The notes under the pieces are model-generated. The model did not search any database, was not told where the DNA came from, and saw only the letters and a program-made list of their open reading frames with translations. DNA of 49,069 nt from a virus. The stretch covers positions 1-49,069 of IMG/VR virus record IMGVR_UViG_3300030389_004018; one strand, given 5' to 3'. Made by a program: the position numbers and the translations under genes. Of the stretch, positions 1 to 8,722 are shown piece by piece. Position 1 is the first letter of the stretch; each line of letters begins with the position of its first letter.

Positions 1-260
1 TCATGCAAAAATTCTTTGATCAGGCAATCAGTGGTAACTGGAGTTACAATCCAGAACATTATCCCGACAATGAAGTTCCAGTTTCAGTAATGGCACAAGA
101 TTGGTTGACTACATATAAGTATGGTTGGAAGACAAGTTATTATCAAAACACATATGACATTAAAACAGATGAGGTAGAGGAACAGTCTACTTCACTTGAC
201 TGTTTGGTGTCCGAAATTTTAGACACATCGGAGGAAGAGTGTGAATCCTGCAAAATTTAA
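1..260 (+). CDS. nrdA: Ribonucleotide reductase large (alpha) subunit, C-terminal end only
   Basis: The gene enters from the left edge, so only about 85 C-terminal residues are present. The end reads CESCKI, matching the C-terminal redox cysteine pair of class I NrdA (CESGACKI in E. coli), which passes electrons from glutaredoxin or thioredoxin to the active site. NrdA with NrdB reduces ribonucleotides to deoxyribonucleotides for phage DNA synthesis. nrdB follows 25 nt downstream, the usual order in T4-like cyanophages. An in-frame ATG at position 3 is internal and not a start. Confidence 0.9.
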   Translation, partial: MQKFFDQAISGNWSYNPEHYPDNEVPVSVMAQDWLTTYKYGWKTSYYQNTYDIKTDEVEEQSTSLDCLVSEILDTSEEECESCKI

Positions 261-285
261 AATCTCATCAACAGATAGGAGTACT

Positions 286-1434
286 ATGCCAGCAGTTAAA
301 GGTATGACAGTATTCAATACTGAAGAGGTTGATACTAAGAAACAACCCATGTTTTTTGGTAAACCTTTAGGTGTTCAAAGATATGATAACTTTAAATACA
401 ATCAATTTGAAAATCTAACTAAACAACAGTTAGGATATTTCTGGAGACCAGAAGAGGTTTCTTTACAGAAAGATCGTGGTGACTATCAATCATTACGTCC
501 AGAGCAGAAGCATATTTACACTTCGAATTTGAAGTATCAAATTATGCTTGATTCTGTACAGGGTCGTGCACCAGGCATGGCATTCCTACCATATTGTTCT
601 CTACCTGAATTGGAAGCATGCATGGAGTGTTGGTCATTTATGGAGATGATTCATTCACGTTCATACACTTATGTGATTAAGAATGTCTACCCAGATCCAT
701 CAGAAGTGTTTAATAAAATATTATCTGATGATCGCATTCTAGAACGTGCTGCGAGTGTGACCGAATCATATGACACATTCATCAATTATGCACAGGAGTG
801 GGGTCAGGGTAGCATGTGGAAAGATGATTGGAAGGCATCACCATCATCAGTCTGGACACGTAAAGATTTAAAAAGACACTTATATAGGGCAGTCGCAAAT
901 GTTAACATACTGGAGGGAATTCGTTTTTACGTCAGCTTTGCTTGTAGCTTTGCTTTTGGAGAACTCAAACTCATGGAGGGATCAGCAAAAATTATCTCCC
1001 TCATTGCCAGAGACGAGAACCAACACCTTGCAATCACCCAAAATATAATAAACAATTGGAGAAAGGGTGATGATCCTGAGATGAAGGAGATTGTAAAGGA
1101 AGAAGAACAGTGGACTTATGAGATGTTTGATCGTTGTGTGAATGAAGAAAAGGTATGGGCAGAATATCTATTTAAAGATGGTAGTATGATTGGTTTAAAT
1201 GATAAACTACTTCATCAGTATGTTGAGTGGATTGCAAACAAGAGAATGAAGTCAATCGGACTGAAACCTGTATATGATATATCTGCAAGAAATAATCCAT
1301 TACCTTGGACACAACATTGGATATCATCAAAGGGTCTGCAAGTTGCACCACAGGAGACAGAGGTGGAGTCATATATAGTGGGAGGAATCAAACAAGATGT
1401 GAAAAAGGACACATTTAGTGGTTTCAAACTATAA
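286..1434 (+). CDS. nrdB: Ribonucleotide reductase small (beta) subunit
   Basis: This 382-residue class Ia di-iron radical subunit generates the tyrosyl radical used by NrdA. Visible ligands are D89, E120, H123, E210, E244 and H247, with radical tyrosine Y127. The first four of these (D89, E120, H123, Y127) are offset by exactly five from the E. coli numbering (D84, E115, H118, Y122). The ATG at 286 is chosen because TAGGAG lies a few bases upstream. An in-frame GTG at 241 would lie inside nrdA and has no ribosome binding site. Function is very likely intact, since all metal ligands are present. Confidence 0.97.
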   Translation: MPAVKGMTVFNTEEVDTKKQPMFFGKPLGVQRYDNFKYNQFENLTKQQLGYFWRPEEVSLQKDRGDYQSLRPEQKHIYTSNLKYQIMLDSVQGRAPGMAFLPYCSLPELEACMECWSFMEMIHSRSYTYVIKNVYPDPSEVFNKILSDDRILERAASVTESYDTFINYAQEWGQGSMWKDDWKASPSSVWTRKDLKRHLYRAVANVNILEGIRFYVSFACSFAFGELKLMEGSAKIISLIARDENQHLAITQNIINNWRKGDDPEMKEIVKEEEQWTYEMFDRCVNEEKVWAEYLFKDGSMIGLNDKLLHQYVEWIANKRMKSIGLKPVYDISARNNPLPWTQHWISSKGLQVAPQETEVESYIVGGIKQDVKKDTFSGFKL

Positions 1435-1445
1435 CGCATGATACT

Positions 1446-1652
1446 ATGGATGATAAAGATCTACTTGATGAACTAAAAGAAAGAATCAAAGAAGGACCTG
1501 TTATCTTTACACCAGATGAGGACTTTTTAGATAGATTAAATCCTAAAGATGATATTGAATTATACAAGGATGCTATCAAAGATGCTGCTGATAGTTACAA
1601 TCAAGATATAAATAAACTTAATAATGATGAACAATCTGAGGAATCCATTTAA
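1446..1652 (+). CDS. Small acidic hypothetical protein
   Basis: Encodes 68 residues, strongly charged and rich in Asp, Glu and Lys, with no membrane segment or recognisable domain. It starts 11 nt after nrdB with an ATG and only a weak upstream purine signal. It overlaps the next small gene by 26 nt and so belongs to the dense nrdB-downstream string. Function unknown. Confidence 0.65.
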   Translation: MDDKDLLDELKERIKEGPVIFTPDEDFLDRLNPKDDIELYKDAIKDAADSYNQDINKLNNDEQSEESI

Positions 1653-1797
1653 CTTTGTCAAAAATACTCGTCAAAGTTACTGTAGATTTTATCAAAAAAC
1701 CTTTACTGAGGTGCAAGTGCAAATAGAAACTGAAGACCCTGCGTGGATTCCGCTAGATACTTTAGTTGCTATTACAAAAAAGTATGAGTCAGTATGA
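1627..1797 (+). CDS. Small hypothetical protein (56 aa)
   Basis: Reading ATG at 1627 (another ATG at 1624 is out of frame) gives 56 codons to TGA at 1795. The product is rich in aromatic and charged residues (a YCRFYQKTF stretch, then QIETEDPAWIPLD). It fills an otherwise empty 130-nt gap and overlaps both neighbours, as is typical here. No domain is recognised. The case is tight packing plus sensible protein composition, so it may still be a chance reading frame. Confidence 0.5.
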   Translation: MNNLRNPFNFVKNTRQSYCRFYQKTFTEVQVQIETEDPAWIPLDTLVAITKKYESV

Positions 1798-2215
1798 AAA
1801 TCCTTGGTTATATAATGAACAAATTTTTGATAGTGATCTGATTGGTGATTATTATGGGTTTGTTTATCTAATTAGTGGTAAACAAACAGGAAGAAGATAC
1901 ATAGGTAGGAAATATTTTTGGCAGAAGAGAAAACCAAGAACAGGGTCGAAGAGAAGAGTTACGTCCGAAAGTGATTGGAAAAAATATTACGGTAGTTGCC
2001 CAGAACTAAAAGAAGATATAAAACAATTTGGTAAGTTAAATTTTAAGAGGGAGATATTAAGTTTACACAAAACAAAAGGTTTGGTTAATTTTGAAGAGAC
2101 AAAACAGTTGTTTTTAAATAATGTATTGAGTGAGTCTCTTGACGATGGAAGACCTTTATATTATAATAGTAACATTCTAGGACGCTACATGCGGAAAGAC
2201 TATGGACAATTTTAA
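1784..2215 (+). CDS. GIY-YIG-like nuclease domain protein
   Basis: Encodes 143 residues. An N-terminal YYGFVYLI segment is followed by RRYIGRKYFW, resembling the GIY...YIG core strands of GIY-YIG nucleases, with conserved basic residues after it and a Glu (VNFEET) near the C-terminus. Such proteins in T4-like phages are homing or repair-type endonucleases. The ATG at 1784 overlaps the end of the previous gene; an upstream in-frame TTG at 1766 is less likely. The rather different YxG spacing leaves open a non-catalytic relative. Confidence 0.6.
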   Translation: MSQYENPWLYNEQIFDSDLIGDYYGFVYLISGKQTGRRYIGRKYFWQKRKPRTGSKRRVTSESDWKKYYGSCPELKEDIKQFGKLNFKREILSLHKTKGLVNFEETKQLFLNNVLSESLDDGRPLYYNSNILGRYMRKDYGQF

Positions 2216-2405
2216 TGAAACGTTAAAAACAACTCATGATTGGGCTATGAGTCGCATTCAAGCATTATGCGAGACTAGTGACCTTCATACAGTTGAAGAT
2301 GGTTGTGCAATTCATGATGAATTTGCGGAATGGTTCTACTTTGAAAAAGAAGAACTTGATATATTTTCACTCGCTTACATAGGAGAAGATAGTGAGTATG
2401 CTTAG
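2202..2405 (+). CDS. Small hypothetical protein
   Basis: Encodes 67 residues, acidic, rich in aromatics and predicted helical (AEWFYFEKEELD). The ATG at 2202 lies inside the end of the GIY-YIG-like gene, a 14-nt overlap, suggesting translational coupling. No domain is recognised. Confidence 0.65.
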   Translation: MDNFNETLKTTHDWAMSRIQALCETSDLHTVEDGCAIHDEFAEWFYFEKEELDIFSLAYIGEDSEYA

Positions 2406-2562
2406 TAATGAACAGATGAAACTTAGACAACAAACTTTAAGTATCTTACTTAGAAATTTTAATGATAATCGTGCTATTTATGAGTGTGCTGATGAATGGA
2501 CAAATAAATTTGAAACTACTTCTGGACTAATCAAATACTATAAAACTTATTTTGATAAATAA
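2398..2562 (+). CDS. Small hypothetical protein (54 aa)
   Basis: ATG at 2398 overlaps the preceding stop by 8 nt. It gives 54 residues (MLSNEQMKLRQQ to KTYFDK) ending at TAA 2560-2562. The predicted protein is helical and charged. Its last codons contain the GATAAATA late-promoter box for the next gene. Function unknown. Confidence 0.6.
   Translation: MLSNEQMKLRQQTLSILLRNFNDNRAIYECADEWTNKFETTSGLIKYYKTYFDK
2554..2561 (+). promoter_or_regulatory. T4-type late promoter box GATAAATA
   Basis: GATAAATA matches the NATAAATA late promoter of T4-like cyanophages. It sits 22 nt before the ATG at 2584, a normal distance for a short late-transcript leader. Confidence 0.55.
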
Positions 2563-2583
2563 GAGTGCATTCTAGTATGTAAC

Positions 2584-3015
2584 ATGGTAGATAAAAAACC
2601 AGAGCAAAAGGTTGAGGAAAAACCGAAAAATCTTTTAACAAAAATTAAAGAGAGTGTCGATGATAAGGAAGAGCAACTTGCATTTTTATCTACAATTGTA
2701 AGACTTTCTGTTCTTGTATGGTCTGCAGGAATCTTAACTTTAGCATATGTTAAGTTACCAGCGGCATTTAATATACCAGAACAAAAGCTTGATCCAACTT
2801 TCATAGCTTCTGTGTTCACAGGAACTTTAGCGACTTTTGGCGTCCAAGCAGCAGGTAAGAAAAAGGGTGGAGATAGTGGTAGCAGTAGTGCAAACATATC
2901 TAAAAAGGATATGGAGTTCCTTATTGCTAAAGCATCCGAAACTGCACCAGCACAAACAATCAGAATCGAGCAAGCACCAGTATCAATCGTACCGACTGCT
3001 GCACCTAAAAAATAG
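2584..3015 (+). CDS. Membrane protein with two hydrophobic segments
   Basis: Encodes 143 residues: a charged N-terminus (about 1-40), two hydrophobic segments (about 45-64 and 76-96), then a Lys/Gly/Ser linker and an Ala/Pro-rich tail. The GATAAATA box suggests late expression. A short, late-expressed protein with two membrane spans is compatible with a holin, but nothing diagnostic is seen and no endolysin is adjacent. It could equally be a conserved membrane protein of unknown role. Confidence 0.75.
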   Translation: MVDKKPEQKVEEKPKNLLTKIKESVDDKEEQLAFLSTIVRLSVLVWSAGILTLAYVKLPAAFNIPEQKLDPTFIASVFTGTLATFGVQAAGKKKGGDSGSSSANISKKDMEFLIAKASETAPAQTIRIEQAPVSIVPTAAPKK

Positions 3016-3026
3016 GAATTTGAATT

Positions 3027-3692
3027 ATGGATATGGAAGAGGCGATGTTTGGACCAGAGGTAAAAATCTCAAATCCCAAAAAAGAAAAACCAAAAAAGAA
3101 TATTAATTTAACCAAGTGGTTTGCACTTGGTCTTGGTGGAATTTTTGGTCTATCTCATATTGGTTTAATTGGTATGATAAGTCGAAAAGATAATTTACCA
3201 ATCATAAGTCCACCTGTAGGACCTTATACATCATATCTAGCAGAAGTTAGTAAAGAAGGATATCGAATTAGTTACAAAGCAAATGATCCTAAGACAGCAT
3301 TTATTACTAAGGATATCAAAGAGAAAGGTGGTTTCTTAGGATTAGCAAATGAGAAAACTCAGATCACTGAAGAATACTTTATGGATGGTCAAATTAATCA
3401 AGGTGGTTCTGTTTCGAATCATAGATCTTGGATGGATCAACCACCTGGTTTAACTAATAAACAAGCAGAAGAAATATCTGCAGCAAAATCAGAAGAATGC
3501 ATCAAGGCAATTGGATCAGCAGAAGGCACAGGTAGATTAGTTGGTACAAGTGTTGGTGCAGCTGCTGCTCCTACTCTTTCCTCTATTCCCTTTGTTGGTT
3601 GGGTTGCTGCAGGTTGGGTAGCAATGTTTGGAGGTAATCAAGGTGCAGATATTGGTGGTAATATGGCGGAAAACTTAAATAAAAATTGTTAA
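3027..3692 (+). CDS. Membrane-anchored hypothetical protein
   Basis: Encodes 221 residues. A Lys-rich cytoplasmic start is followed by one hydrophobic segment near 31-50, a soluble central region, and a C-terminal Gly/Ala-rich segment (GTSVGAAAAP, GWVAAGWVAM, GGNQGADIGG). That segment has small-residue spacing like a glycine zipper and may insert in or associate with membranes. It follows the 2584 gene by 11 nt and probably shares its late promoter. Function unknown. Confidence 0.75.
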   Translation: MDMEEAMFGPEVKISNPKKEKPKKNINLTKWFALGLGGIFGLSHIGLIGMISRKDNLPIISPPVGPYTSYLAEVSKEGYRISYKANDPKTAFITKDIKEKGGFLGLANEKTQITEEYFMDGQINQGGSVSNHRSWMDQPPGLTNKQAEEISAAKSEECIKAIGSAEGTGRLVGTSVGAAAAPTLSSIPFVGWVAAGWVAMFGGNQGADIGGNMAENLNKNC

Positions 3693-3694
3693 AA

Positions 3695-3772
3695 ATGATT
3701 GCTCTTATAGTTGTTGTTGTTCTTATTGCCGCTGCAGGTATTTTAATTAAAATTTATGATCCGCATACGTAA
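3695..3772 (+). CDS. 25-residue single-span membrane peptide
   Basis: MIALIVVVVLIAAAGILIKI forms one complete hydrophobic helix, followed by YDPHT and a stop. It begins 2 nt after the preceding stop. The composition is far from random and it occupies the gap exactly, but it is too short to assign. Many cyanophage membrane mini-proteins look like this. Confidence 0.5.
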   Translation: MIALIVVVVLIAAAGILIKIYDPHT

Positions 3773-3796
3773 ATTTTTATATTTAAGAATTTTATA

Positions 3797-4977
<1,181 letters not shown>

Positions 4978-4979
4978 CG

Positions 4980-5165
4980 ATGACTAAAAGAAAAAAAACT
5001 ACCTTCCAAAAAATTGAAGATGTATTGACCGATTTTGCGATGTGGCATAAAAAATTAATACGTAAATTTAGAAAATGGTTTAATCTTACAGACTATAAAC
5101 TCCTATGGATATCCTTTGCGAAGGGTTTATTGTTAGGGATTGTAATTGTATGCATCATTGGGTGA
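4980..5165 (+). CDS. Small basic protein with C-terminal membrane span
   Basis: Encodes 61 residues: a very basic N-terminal two thirds (KRKKTTFQK, KKLIRKFRKW) and a terminal hydrophobic helix (about 43-60) ending CIIG. It starts 2 nt after the bilin reductase stop. The shape is that of a tail-anchored inner-membrane protein with its basic part in the cytoplasm. Function unknown. Confidence 0.7.
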   Translation: MTKRKKTTFQKIEDVLTDFAMWHKKLIRKFRKWFNLTDYKLLWISFAKGLLLGIVIVCIIG

Positions 5166-5201
5166 GGGAGTCCACACATAAATGCGTAATTATACTTAGT
5201 A

Positions 5202-5210
5202 TGTTATACT
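5202..5210 (+). promoter_or_regulatory. Possible extended -10 promoter
   Basis: TGT followed by TATACT (5205-5210) forms an extended -10 element 30 nt before the ATG at 5241. No convincing -35 is seen at the right distance, so strength is uncertain. Confidence 0.4.
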
Positions 5211-5240
5211 AAATAGTAGTGTACTGGAGTTGAAACTATC

Positions 5241-5402
5241 ATGTCCCATTACGTCATAGGTTATCACGACCTACAGAATAATCATTACGAAATCTGCGAG
5301 TACGCAGATGACGCATACAACGCAATAAAACAAGCAAAAGAGGATTTGCCCGATATGAAGGCAAGTCCTCTTTCTTGTGAATACTGTATTAAGGAGGATT
5401 AA
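5241..5402 (+). CDS. Small hypothetical protein (53 aa)
   Basis: Reads MSHYVIGYHDLQNNHYEI onward to CEYCIKED. It ends with a CxxC pair (C46, C49), and an earlier Cys is at 19. It is the first gene after the -10-like element and is directly followed by another ATG at 5403. It may bind metal through its cysteines, but this is only a suggestion. Confidence 0.6.
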   Translation: MSHYVIGYHDLQNNHYEICEYADDAYNAIKQAKEDLPDMKASPLSCEYCIKED

Positions 5403-5507
5403 ATGAAAAACATACCAATTACATCTACCTTAGTTATTTTTGCAACCATAGGAACAGCACTTTGGTTCTATCCACAATATGCATGGGCAACACCTACATT
5501 ATTATGA
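5403..5507 (+). CDS. 34-residue membrane peptide upstream of PTOX
   Basis: Encodes MKNIPITSTL and a hydrophobic helix (LVIFATIGTALWFY), then PQYAWATPTLL. The AGGAGG in the last codons of the previous gene serves as its ribosome binding site. Its stop overlaps the PTOX start (ATGA), so the peptide is co-translated with the oxidase. It resembles a small photosynthetic-complex subunit or a signal anchor in shape only. Confidence 0.6.
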   Translation: MKNIPITSTLVIFATIGTALWFYPQYAWATPTLL

Positions 5508-6007
5508 AAAAATTTAACACATGGGTATTAGATACCACAATTTATATCATTGATTTTCTCTACAGAGGTAGAGACTTTCAAAGATTTTGGGTTTTGGAAG
5601 TCATTGCAAGGGCACCTTACTTTGCATTTATCAGTGTGTTACATTTTCGTGAATCACTTGGATTGCGAGGTGAAGAACATATATATTTGATGAAAGAACA
5701 TTTCTATCAAGCACTCAATGAAACGGAACATTTGGAAGAGATGGAACTTAGGGAGGGAAATAAGTATTGGATCGATAGGTTCTTTGCCAAGCATCTTGTT
5801 TTATTTTATTTTTGGGTCATGGTTGGCTACTATTTTGTTGATCCTGTTAACGCTTACGATATCAACATGAAGATCGAAAAGCATGCTTTTGAAACATATA
5901 CAAAGTATAGTGCTTATCACCCTTTAGATGCTAAGATTGCAGAGATTGCTCAAGACGAATATGAGCATTCCAAAGAATTACAAAAGGCGATGTTGATGAT
6001 TGCATAG
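5504..6007 (+). CDS. ptox: Plastoquinol terminal oxidase (alternative oxidase family)
   Basis: Encodes 167 residues of the di-iron alternative-oxidase family, which oxidises plastoquinol and reduces oxygen to water in the photosynthetic membrane. Family motifs are LEVIARAPYF with E32, NETEHLEEM with E73 and H76, and the final DEYEH with E152 and H155, plus a membrane-associated segment near 98-112 (LVLFYFWVMVGYYFV). The length is shorter than chloroplast PTOX, as in marine cyanophages. The start at 5504 overlaps the previous stop; longer readings would cut into that peptide. It likely drains excess electrons when photosystem I or carbon fixation is limiting. Confidence 0.93.
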   Translation: MKKFNTWVLDTTIYIIDFLYRGRDFQRFWVLEVIARAPYFAFISVLHFRESLGLRGEEHIYLMKEHFYQALNETEHLEEMELREGNKYWIDRFFAKHLVLFYFWVMVGYYFVDPVNAYDINMKIEKHAFETYTKYSAYHPLDAKIAEIAQDEYEHSKELQKAMLMIA

Positions 6008-6033
6008 ATAATACTAATCACATGTATTAGTTT

Positions 6034-6327
6034 ATGTTATCTACCAATTATCGTTTAAGGTTAGAGGCAATCTGCAAAGATATTGCATCAGGAACAGAAG
6101 TAAGTATTGAAGATATGATATGGGCACAAAAATTAGCAAAGGCTAATACAAGTGCAAGGGGAATGTTGTCCTCTGCAAGAAGACTAGCAACTGATACAGA
6201 TGGATCTTGTCTTAAGTACCTAGATATTGGAGATCCAAAATCAGACAAGAAAGGATTTTATGGTGCAGATGATATTGCAGACTGGTTTCGAAACGATAGA
6301 TCTGATGATTGGAGACAGAGAGATTGA
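6034..6327 (+). CDS. Hypothetical protein
   Basis: Encodes 97 residues, soluble, mixed charge, with a helical N-terminal half (RLRLEAICKDIASG) and a polar tail ending DDWRQRD. No domain is recognised. It is followed by a TTGA stop-start overlap with the next gene, part of a run of coupled small genes. Confidence 0.65.
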   Translation: MLSTNYRLRLEAICKDIASGTEVSIEDMIWAQKLAKANTSARGMLSSARRLATDTDGSCLKYLDIGDPKSDKKGFYGADDIADWFRNDRSDDWRQRD

Positions 6328-6569
6328 TTCGACTTCTAAAATTATTAGGTAATATTGTAGATCCAAGTTGGTGGGCAGATATTATTGGTGAGAAATCAGG
6401 AGCATATGAACGTGCAAGAAAACCAAATAAGTTTAAAGAATGGAAGTTAAAGCAACCTCTATGGAAACAATTTTTTATAGAAGTTTTAATGTTTACATTA
6501 ATCGCATTAGCATTTGAACCAGTGTTAAATATGTTAGGTATGTCCATGTTACCTTGGAGGTGGTTTTGA
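6324..6569 (+). CDS. Small protein with a C-terminal membrane helix
   Basis: Encodes 81 residues if translation starts at TTG 6324, where GAGACAGAGAG gives a ribosome binding site and the codon overlaps the previous stop as TTGA. An upstream in-frame TTG at 6309 is possible. The protein has a soluble basic part (ERARKPNKFKEWKLKQ) then a hydrophobic stretch at about 49-66. Function unknown. Confidence 0.65.
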   Translation: MIRLLKLLGNIVDPSWWADIIGEKSGAYERARKPNKFKEWKLKQPLWKQFFIEVLMFTLIALAFEPVLNMLGMSMLPWRWF

Positions 6570-6904
6570 TTAAATTTAATTTCGAAAAACAATTTGGTAA
6601 AGGCACAGATCCTTGGTATGAAAAGGCAGAAAGGTGGGTTAAGAAAAAATTCAAGAACCCATATTTTCAGCACCTTGCTTTAGGTTTCATTGAGTGGTTA
6701 AAGCAAAAATGGATTGATGTTAAAATTGCAAATACAATGAGAGAGATTGATAGGCAATCAGATGAAATTAAAAAAATCTGGCAAGAAGAAAATTATCCAT
6801 ATCCATGGGATGGATTTACCCAACCCACGATCAAAGAAACTCCATCTGAAGTTGAGGGTTTGAATGATATAGAAATCGAATATAACAAATATTATCATGG
6901 GTAG
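6566..6904 (+). CDS. Hypothetical soluble protein
   Basis: Encodes 112 residues from TTG 6566, which overlaps the previous stop as TTGA and lies just downstream of TTGGAGGTGG, a strong ribosome binding site. Rich in Trp, Lys and Glu, predicted largely helical (WLKQKWIDVKIANTMREI). No family is recognised. Confidence 0.65.
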   Translation: MIKFNFEKQFGKGTDPWYEKAERWVKKKFKNPYFQHLALGFIEWLKQKWIDVKIANTMREIDRQSDEIKKIWQEENYPYPWDGFTQPTIKETPSEVEGLNDIEIEYNKYYHG

Positions 6905-7007
6905 TGTTGTTTGGAGCATAATTTGGATGATTGGAATTCTCTTGATTTCTGTAGGAGTTGTGATATACTACATAATGAGATACGATCATTTTTGGCCAAA
7001 TGACTAA
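6897..7007 (+). CDS. 36-residue membrane peptide
   Basis: ATG 6897 to TAA 7007 encodes MGSVVWSIIWMIGILLISVG followed by VVIYYIMRYDHFWPND: one membrane helix with a short polar tail. It overlaps both neighbours by 8 nt. Function unknown. Confidence 0.5.
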   Translation: MGSVVWSIIWMIGILLISVGVVIYYIMRYDHFWPND

Positions 7008-7110
7008 AAAGAAAGAAAAACGTGAGTATGCGAAGAATCGTGAAGAATACTTTCGTGAGTTTCATCGAGTCATTGCACCTGTGGTGGTAATGAAAAAGTA
7101 TGATGAATAA
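7000..7110 (+). CDS. 36-residue basic peptide
   Basis: ATG 7000 to TAA 7110 encodes MTKKKEKREYAKNREEYFRE then FHRVIAPVVVMKKYDE, a highly charged helical peptide. It overlaps the membrane peptide before it and the oxygenase after it, so it fits the coupled-gene pattern. Function unknown. Confidence 0.45.
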   Translation: MTKKKEKREYAKNREEYFREFHRVIAPVVVMKKYDE

Positions 7111-7819
7111 CACCTCTGAGAAAATTATGAGTCAAATTTTTAATATATTTCCTACAACAATTTATGTTGGAGAGGTTATTGGTCATGAAAGTTTTAAGAG
7201 TGAATTTTTAAAATTATACGATAAATTTGATTATGAAGAGAATGATTTATCTAATACTGTAAGTGAAGGTCAGGTTGATCCACTTATTCATCTAGAACCA
7301 TCAATGGATGATATGTTTAAAGAAATTATTAAACATATAAAATCTTATGTTTTAGACACCCTGAAATTTAAAAATATGTTTAATTATAGTATCACAAAGA
7401 CTTGGATTTCTAGAACAAGAGATAATAAAGAAATCCCCTGGCATATTCATTCAACAAGTCATATTTCTTTTGTTTATTATTTGAATATACCACCTTATTC
7501 TCATACCACAAAATTTTTAAACAATGAGAATTATAATAGTCTATTTCTTGGTTCTAATTCTCATAATAAAAATGATGATAAAAATATGATTTCCGAGTTT
7601 AATGCTCTTAATTGTAAAACTTTTTTTATACACCCAGAAGAGGGTCATGTCGCAATATTTCCTAGTAGAGTATCACATGGGACAAAGTGTATAAATCCAG
7701 AATTTAGTGGTGAAAGATTATCTATTGTGGGTGACGTTAATTTAATTCTAAAGGATGAGCATCTACTTCATTCGATGGGTTTAATAGATGAAAAATATTG
7801 GAGGAAGTATGATGGATAA
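7100..7819 (+). CDS. Putative 2OG-Fe(II) oxygenase (TIGR02466/PF13759-like)
   Basis: Encodes 239 residues. The WHIHSTSHISFVYYLN stretch (114-129) matches the conserved His-rich strand of this phage oxygenase family, with an HxH in place of the more usual HxD. A later FPSRVSHGT supplies the distal His, and GERLSIVGDVN supplies the Arg that binds 2-oxoglutarate. The target is unknown. Unlike the 3797 protein, the whole N-terminal IFPTTIYVGEV start is also typical of this family. Confidence 0.72.
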   Translation: MMNNTSEKIMSQIFNIFPTTIYVGEVIGHESFKSEFLKLYDKFDYEENDLSNTVSEGQVDPLIHLEPSMDDMFKEIIKHIKSYVLDTLKFKNMFNYSITKTWISRTRDNKEIPWHIHSTSHISFVYYLNIPPYSHTTKFLNNENYNSLFLGSNSHNKNDDKNMISEFNALNCKTFFIHPEEGHVAIFPSRVSHGTKCINPEFSGERLSIVGDVNLILKDEHLLHSMGLIDEKYWRKYDG

Positions 7820-8081
7820 ACTACTAATTATACCAATATTCTTTTTAACAATGTGTGCACCTGCACCAGTCACTCCACCTGTAGAGGCGATGGAGGTGGA
7901 AGAAGAATTAATGTGGAAAGCTTTAGAGTATATACAAAACTATAATACGTTACAAAAACAAAAAACAAAACCTGATGATGCTATAAATAGTGCACTGGAT
8001 AATTTTTGGGAGGATAGTTATGGGAGCAATGATCCCACCGAGTCGGAAGAGTTGTTACAATTTTCGGGTGACGGAGATTAA
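7809..8081 (+). CDS. Short exported protein, possible lipoprotein
   Basis: Encodes 90 residues from ATG 7809, just after a GGAGG site. MMDKLLIIPIFFLTMC is a signal-peptide-like start with a Cys at 16, followed by APAPVTPPVEA. The residue before Cys is Met, unlike a standard lipobox, so lipid attachment is uncertain. The remainder is acidic and soluble. It overlaps the nuclease gene by 62 nt and contains a perfect late promoter box for it. Confidence 0.6.
   Translation: MMDKLLIIPIFFLTMCAPAPVTPPVEAMEVEEELMWKALEYIQNYNTLQKQKTKPDDAINSALDNFWEDSYGSNDPTESEELLQFSGDGD
7982..7989 (+). promoter_or_regulatory. T4-type late promoter box TATAAATA
   Basis: A perfect TATAAATA lies inside the preceding gene, 30 nt before the ATG of the nuclease gene at 8020. 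The position suggests separate late expression of the nuclease and following structural-type genes. Confidence 0.6.
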
Positions 8082-8484
8082 TCGTGTTGTTGACGGGGAT
8101 ACTATTGATGTCACCATTGATCTTGGGTTTGATTTATACAAGAAAGAAAGAGTTAGAATTGCAGGAGTTGATACGCCAGAGAAGAGAACAAGAGACTTGG
8201 AAGAGAAGGCACTGGGATTAGATGCCACAAATTGGATGAAAGAACAATTAGAAGGAGCAATCGATGGAGATGATGAACTCACTATACGAACTGAACTCAA
8301 AGGTGGCATGGGTAAGTATGGTAGGTTGCTTGGTTGGTTATACGTTGGCGATGCTGATGTATCACTCAACGAACAAATGATAACCGAAGGATATGCATGG
8401 GCATATGATGGAGGAACAAAACAAAAAAATTTCGAAGAACTACGTGAGATTCGTAGATCTTTCGGATCATTAAACGAGGGTTAA
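8020..8484 (+). CDS. Staphylococcal-nuclease-like (thermonuclease family) protein
   Basis: Encodes 154 residues with the SNase OB-fold motifs: VVDGDTIDVTID (D26, D28, T29), RVRIAGVDTPE (R46), an acidic ELEEKA-type region (E61/E62) and GKYGRLLGWL (R102). These correspond to the calcium-binding Asp and the two catalytic Arg residues of staphylococcal nuclease. It may act on DNA or RNA. The ATG at 8020 follows a GGGAGG site; an in-frame ATG at 7990 lacks one. No signal peptide is seen. Confidence 0.85.
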   Translation: MGAMIPPSRKSCYNFRVTEINRVVDGDTIDVTIDLGFDLYKKERVRIAGVDTPEKRTRDLEEKALGLDATNWMKEQLEGAIDGDDELTIRTELKGGMGKYGRLLGWLYVGDADVSLNEQMITEGYAWAYDGGTKQKNFEELREIRRSFGSLNEG

Positions 8485-8488
8485 AACA

Positions 8489-8722
8489 ATGCAAAAAATT
8501 ATTAATGTAATCGCAATCGCAAGTGGAGTCGTATCACTTACAGTCGTAGGACTTGGAGGATATGTATTCATACGTAAGGATGCAATTATAGATGGAGTCA
8601 AATCTAAAATTACAGAATCAGTCATGGGATCTGTCGGTGGTATGTTACCAGATGTAATGGGAGGAGTGTTACCAGAGACAACAGGACCAGCATTACCTAG
8701 TGCTCCCCTTCCTAAATTTTAA
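8489..8722 (+). CDS. Small membrane protein
   Basis: Encodes 77 residues: an N-terminal hydrophobic helix (about 4-28, INVIAIASGVVSLTVVGLGG) and a Gly/Pro-rich tail with repeated VGGMLPD / MGGVLPE elements. A one-base overlap with the next gene (TAATG) indicates coupling. Function unknown. Confidence 0.7.
   Translation: MQKIINVIAIASGVVSLTVVGLGGYVFIRKDAIIDGVKSKITESVMGSVGGMLPDVMGGVLPETTGPALPSAPLPKF

Noticed and set aside
2584-3015. Calling the late membrane protein a holin
   Set aside because: Only length and two hydrophobic segments support it; no endolysin is adjacent and the long polar tail is not typical.
6212-6673. 153-residue open frame on the minus strand
   Set aside because: It overlaps three well-packed plus-strand genes with ribosome binding sites and has no promoter or recognisable domain.
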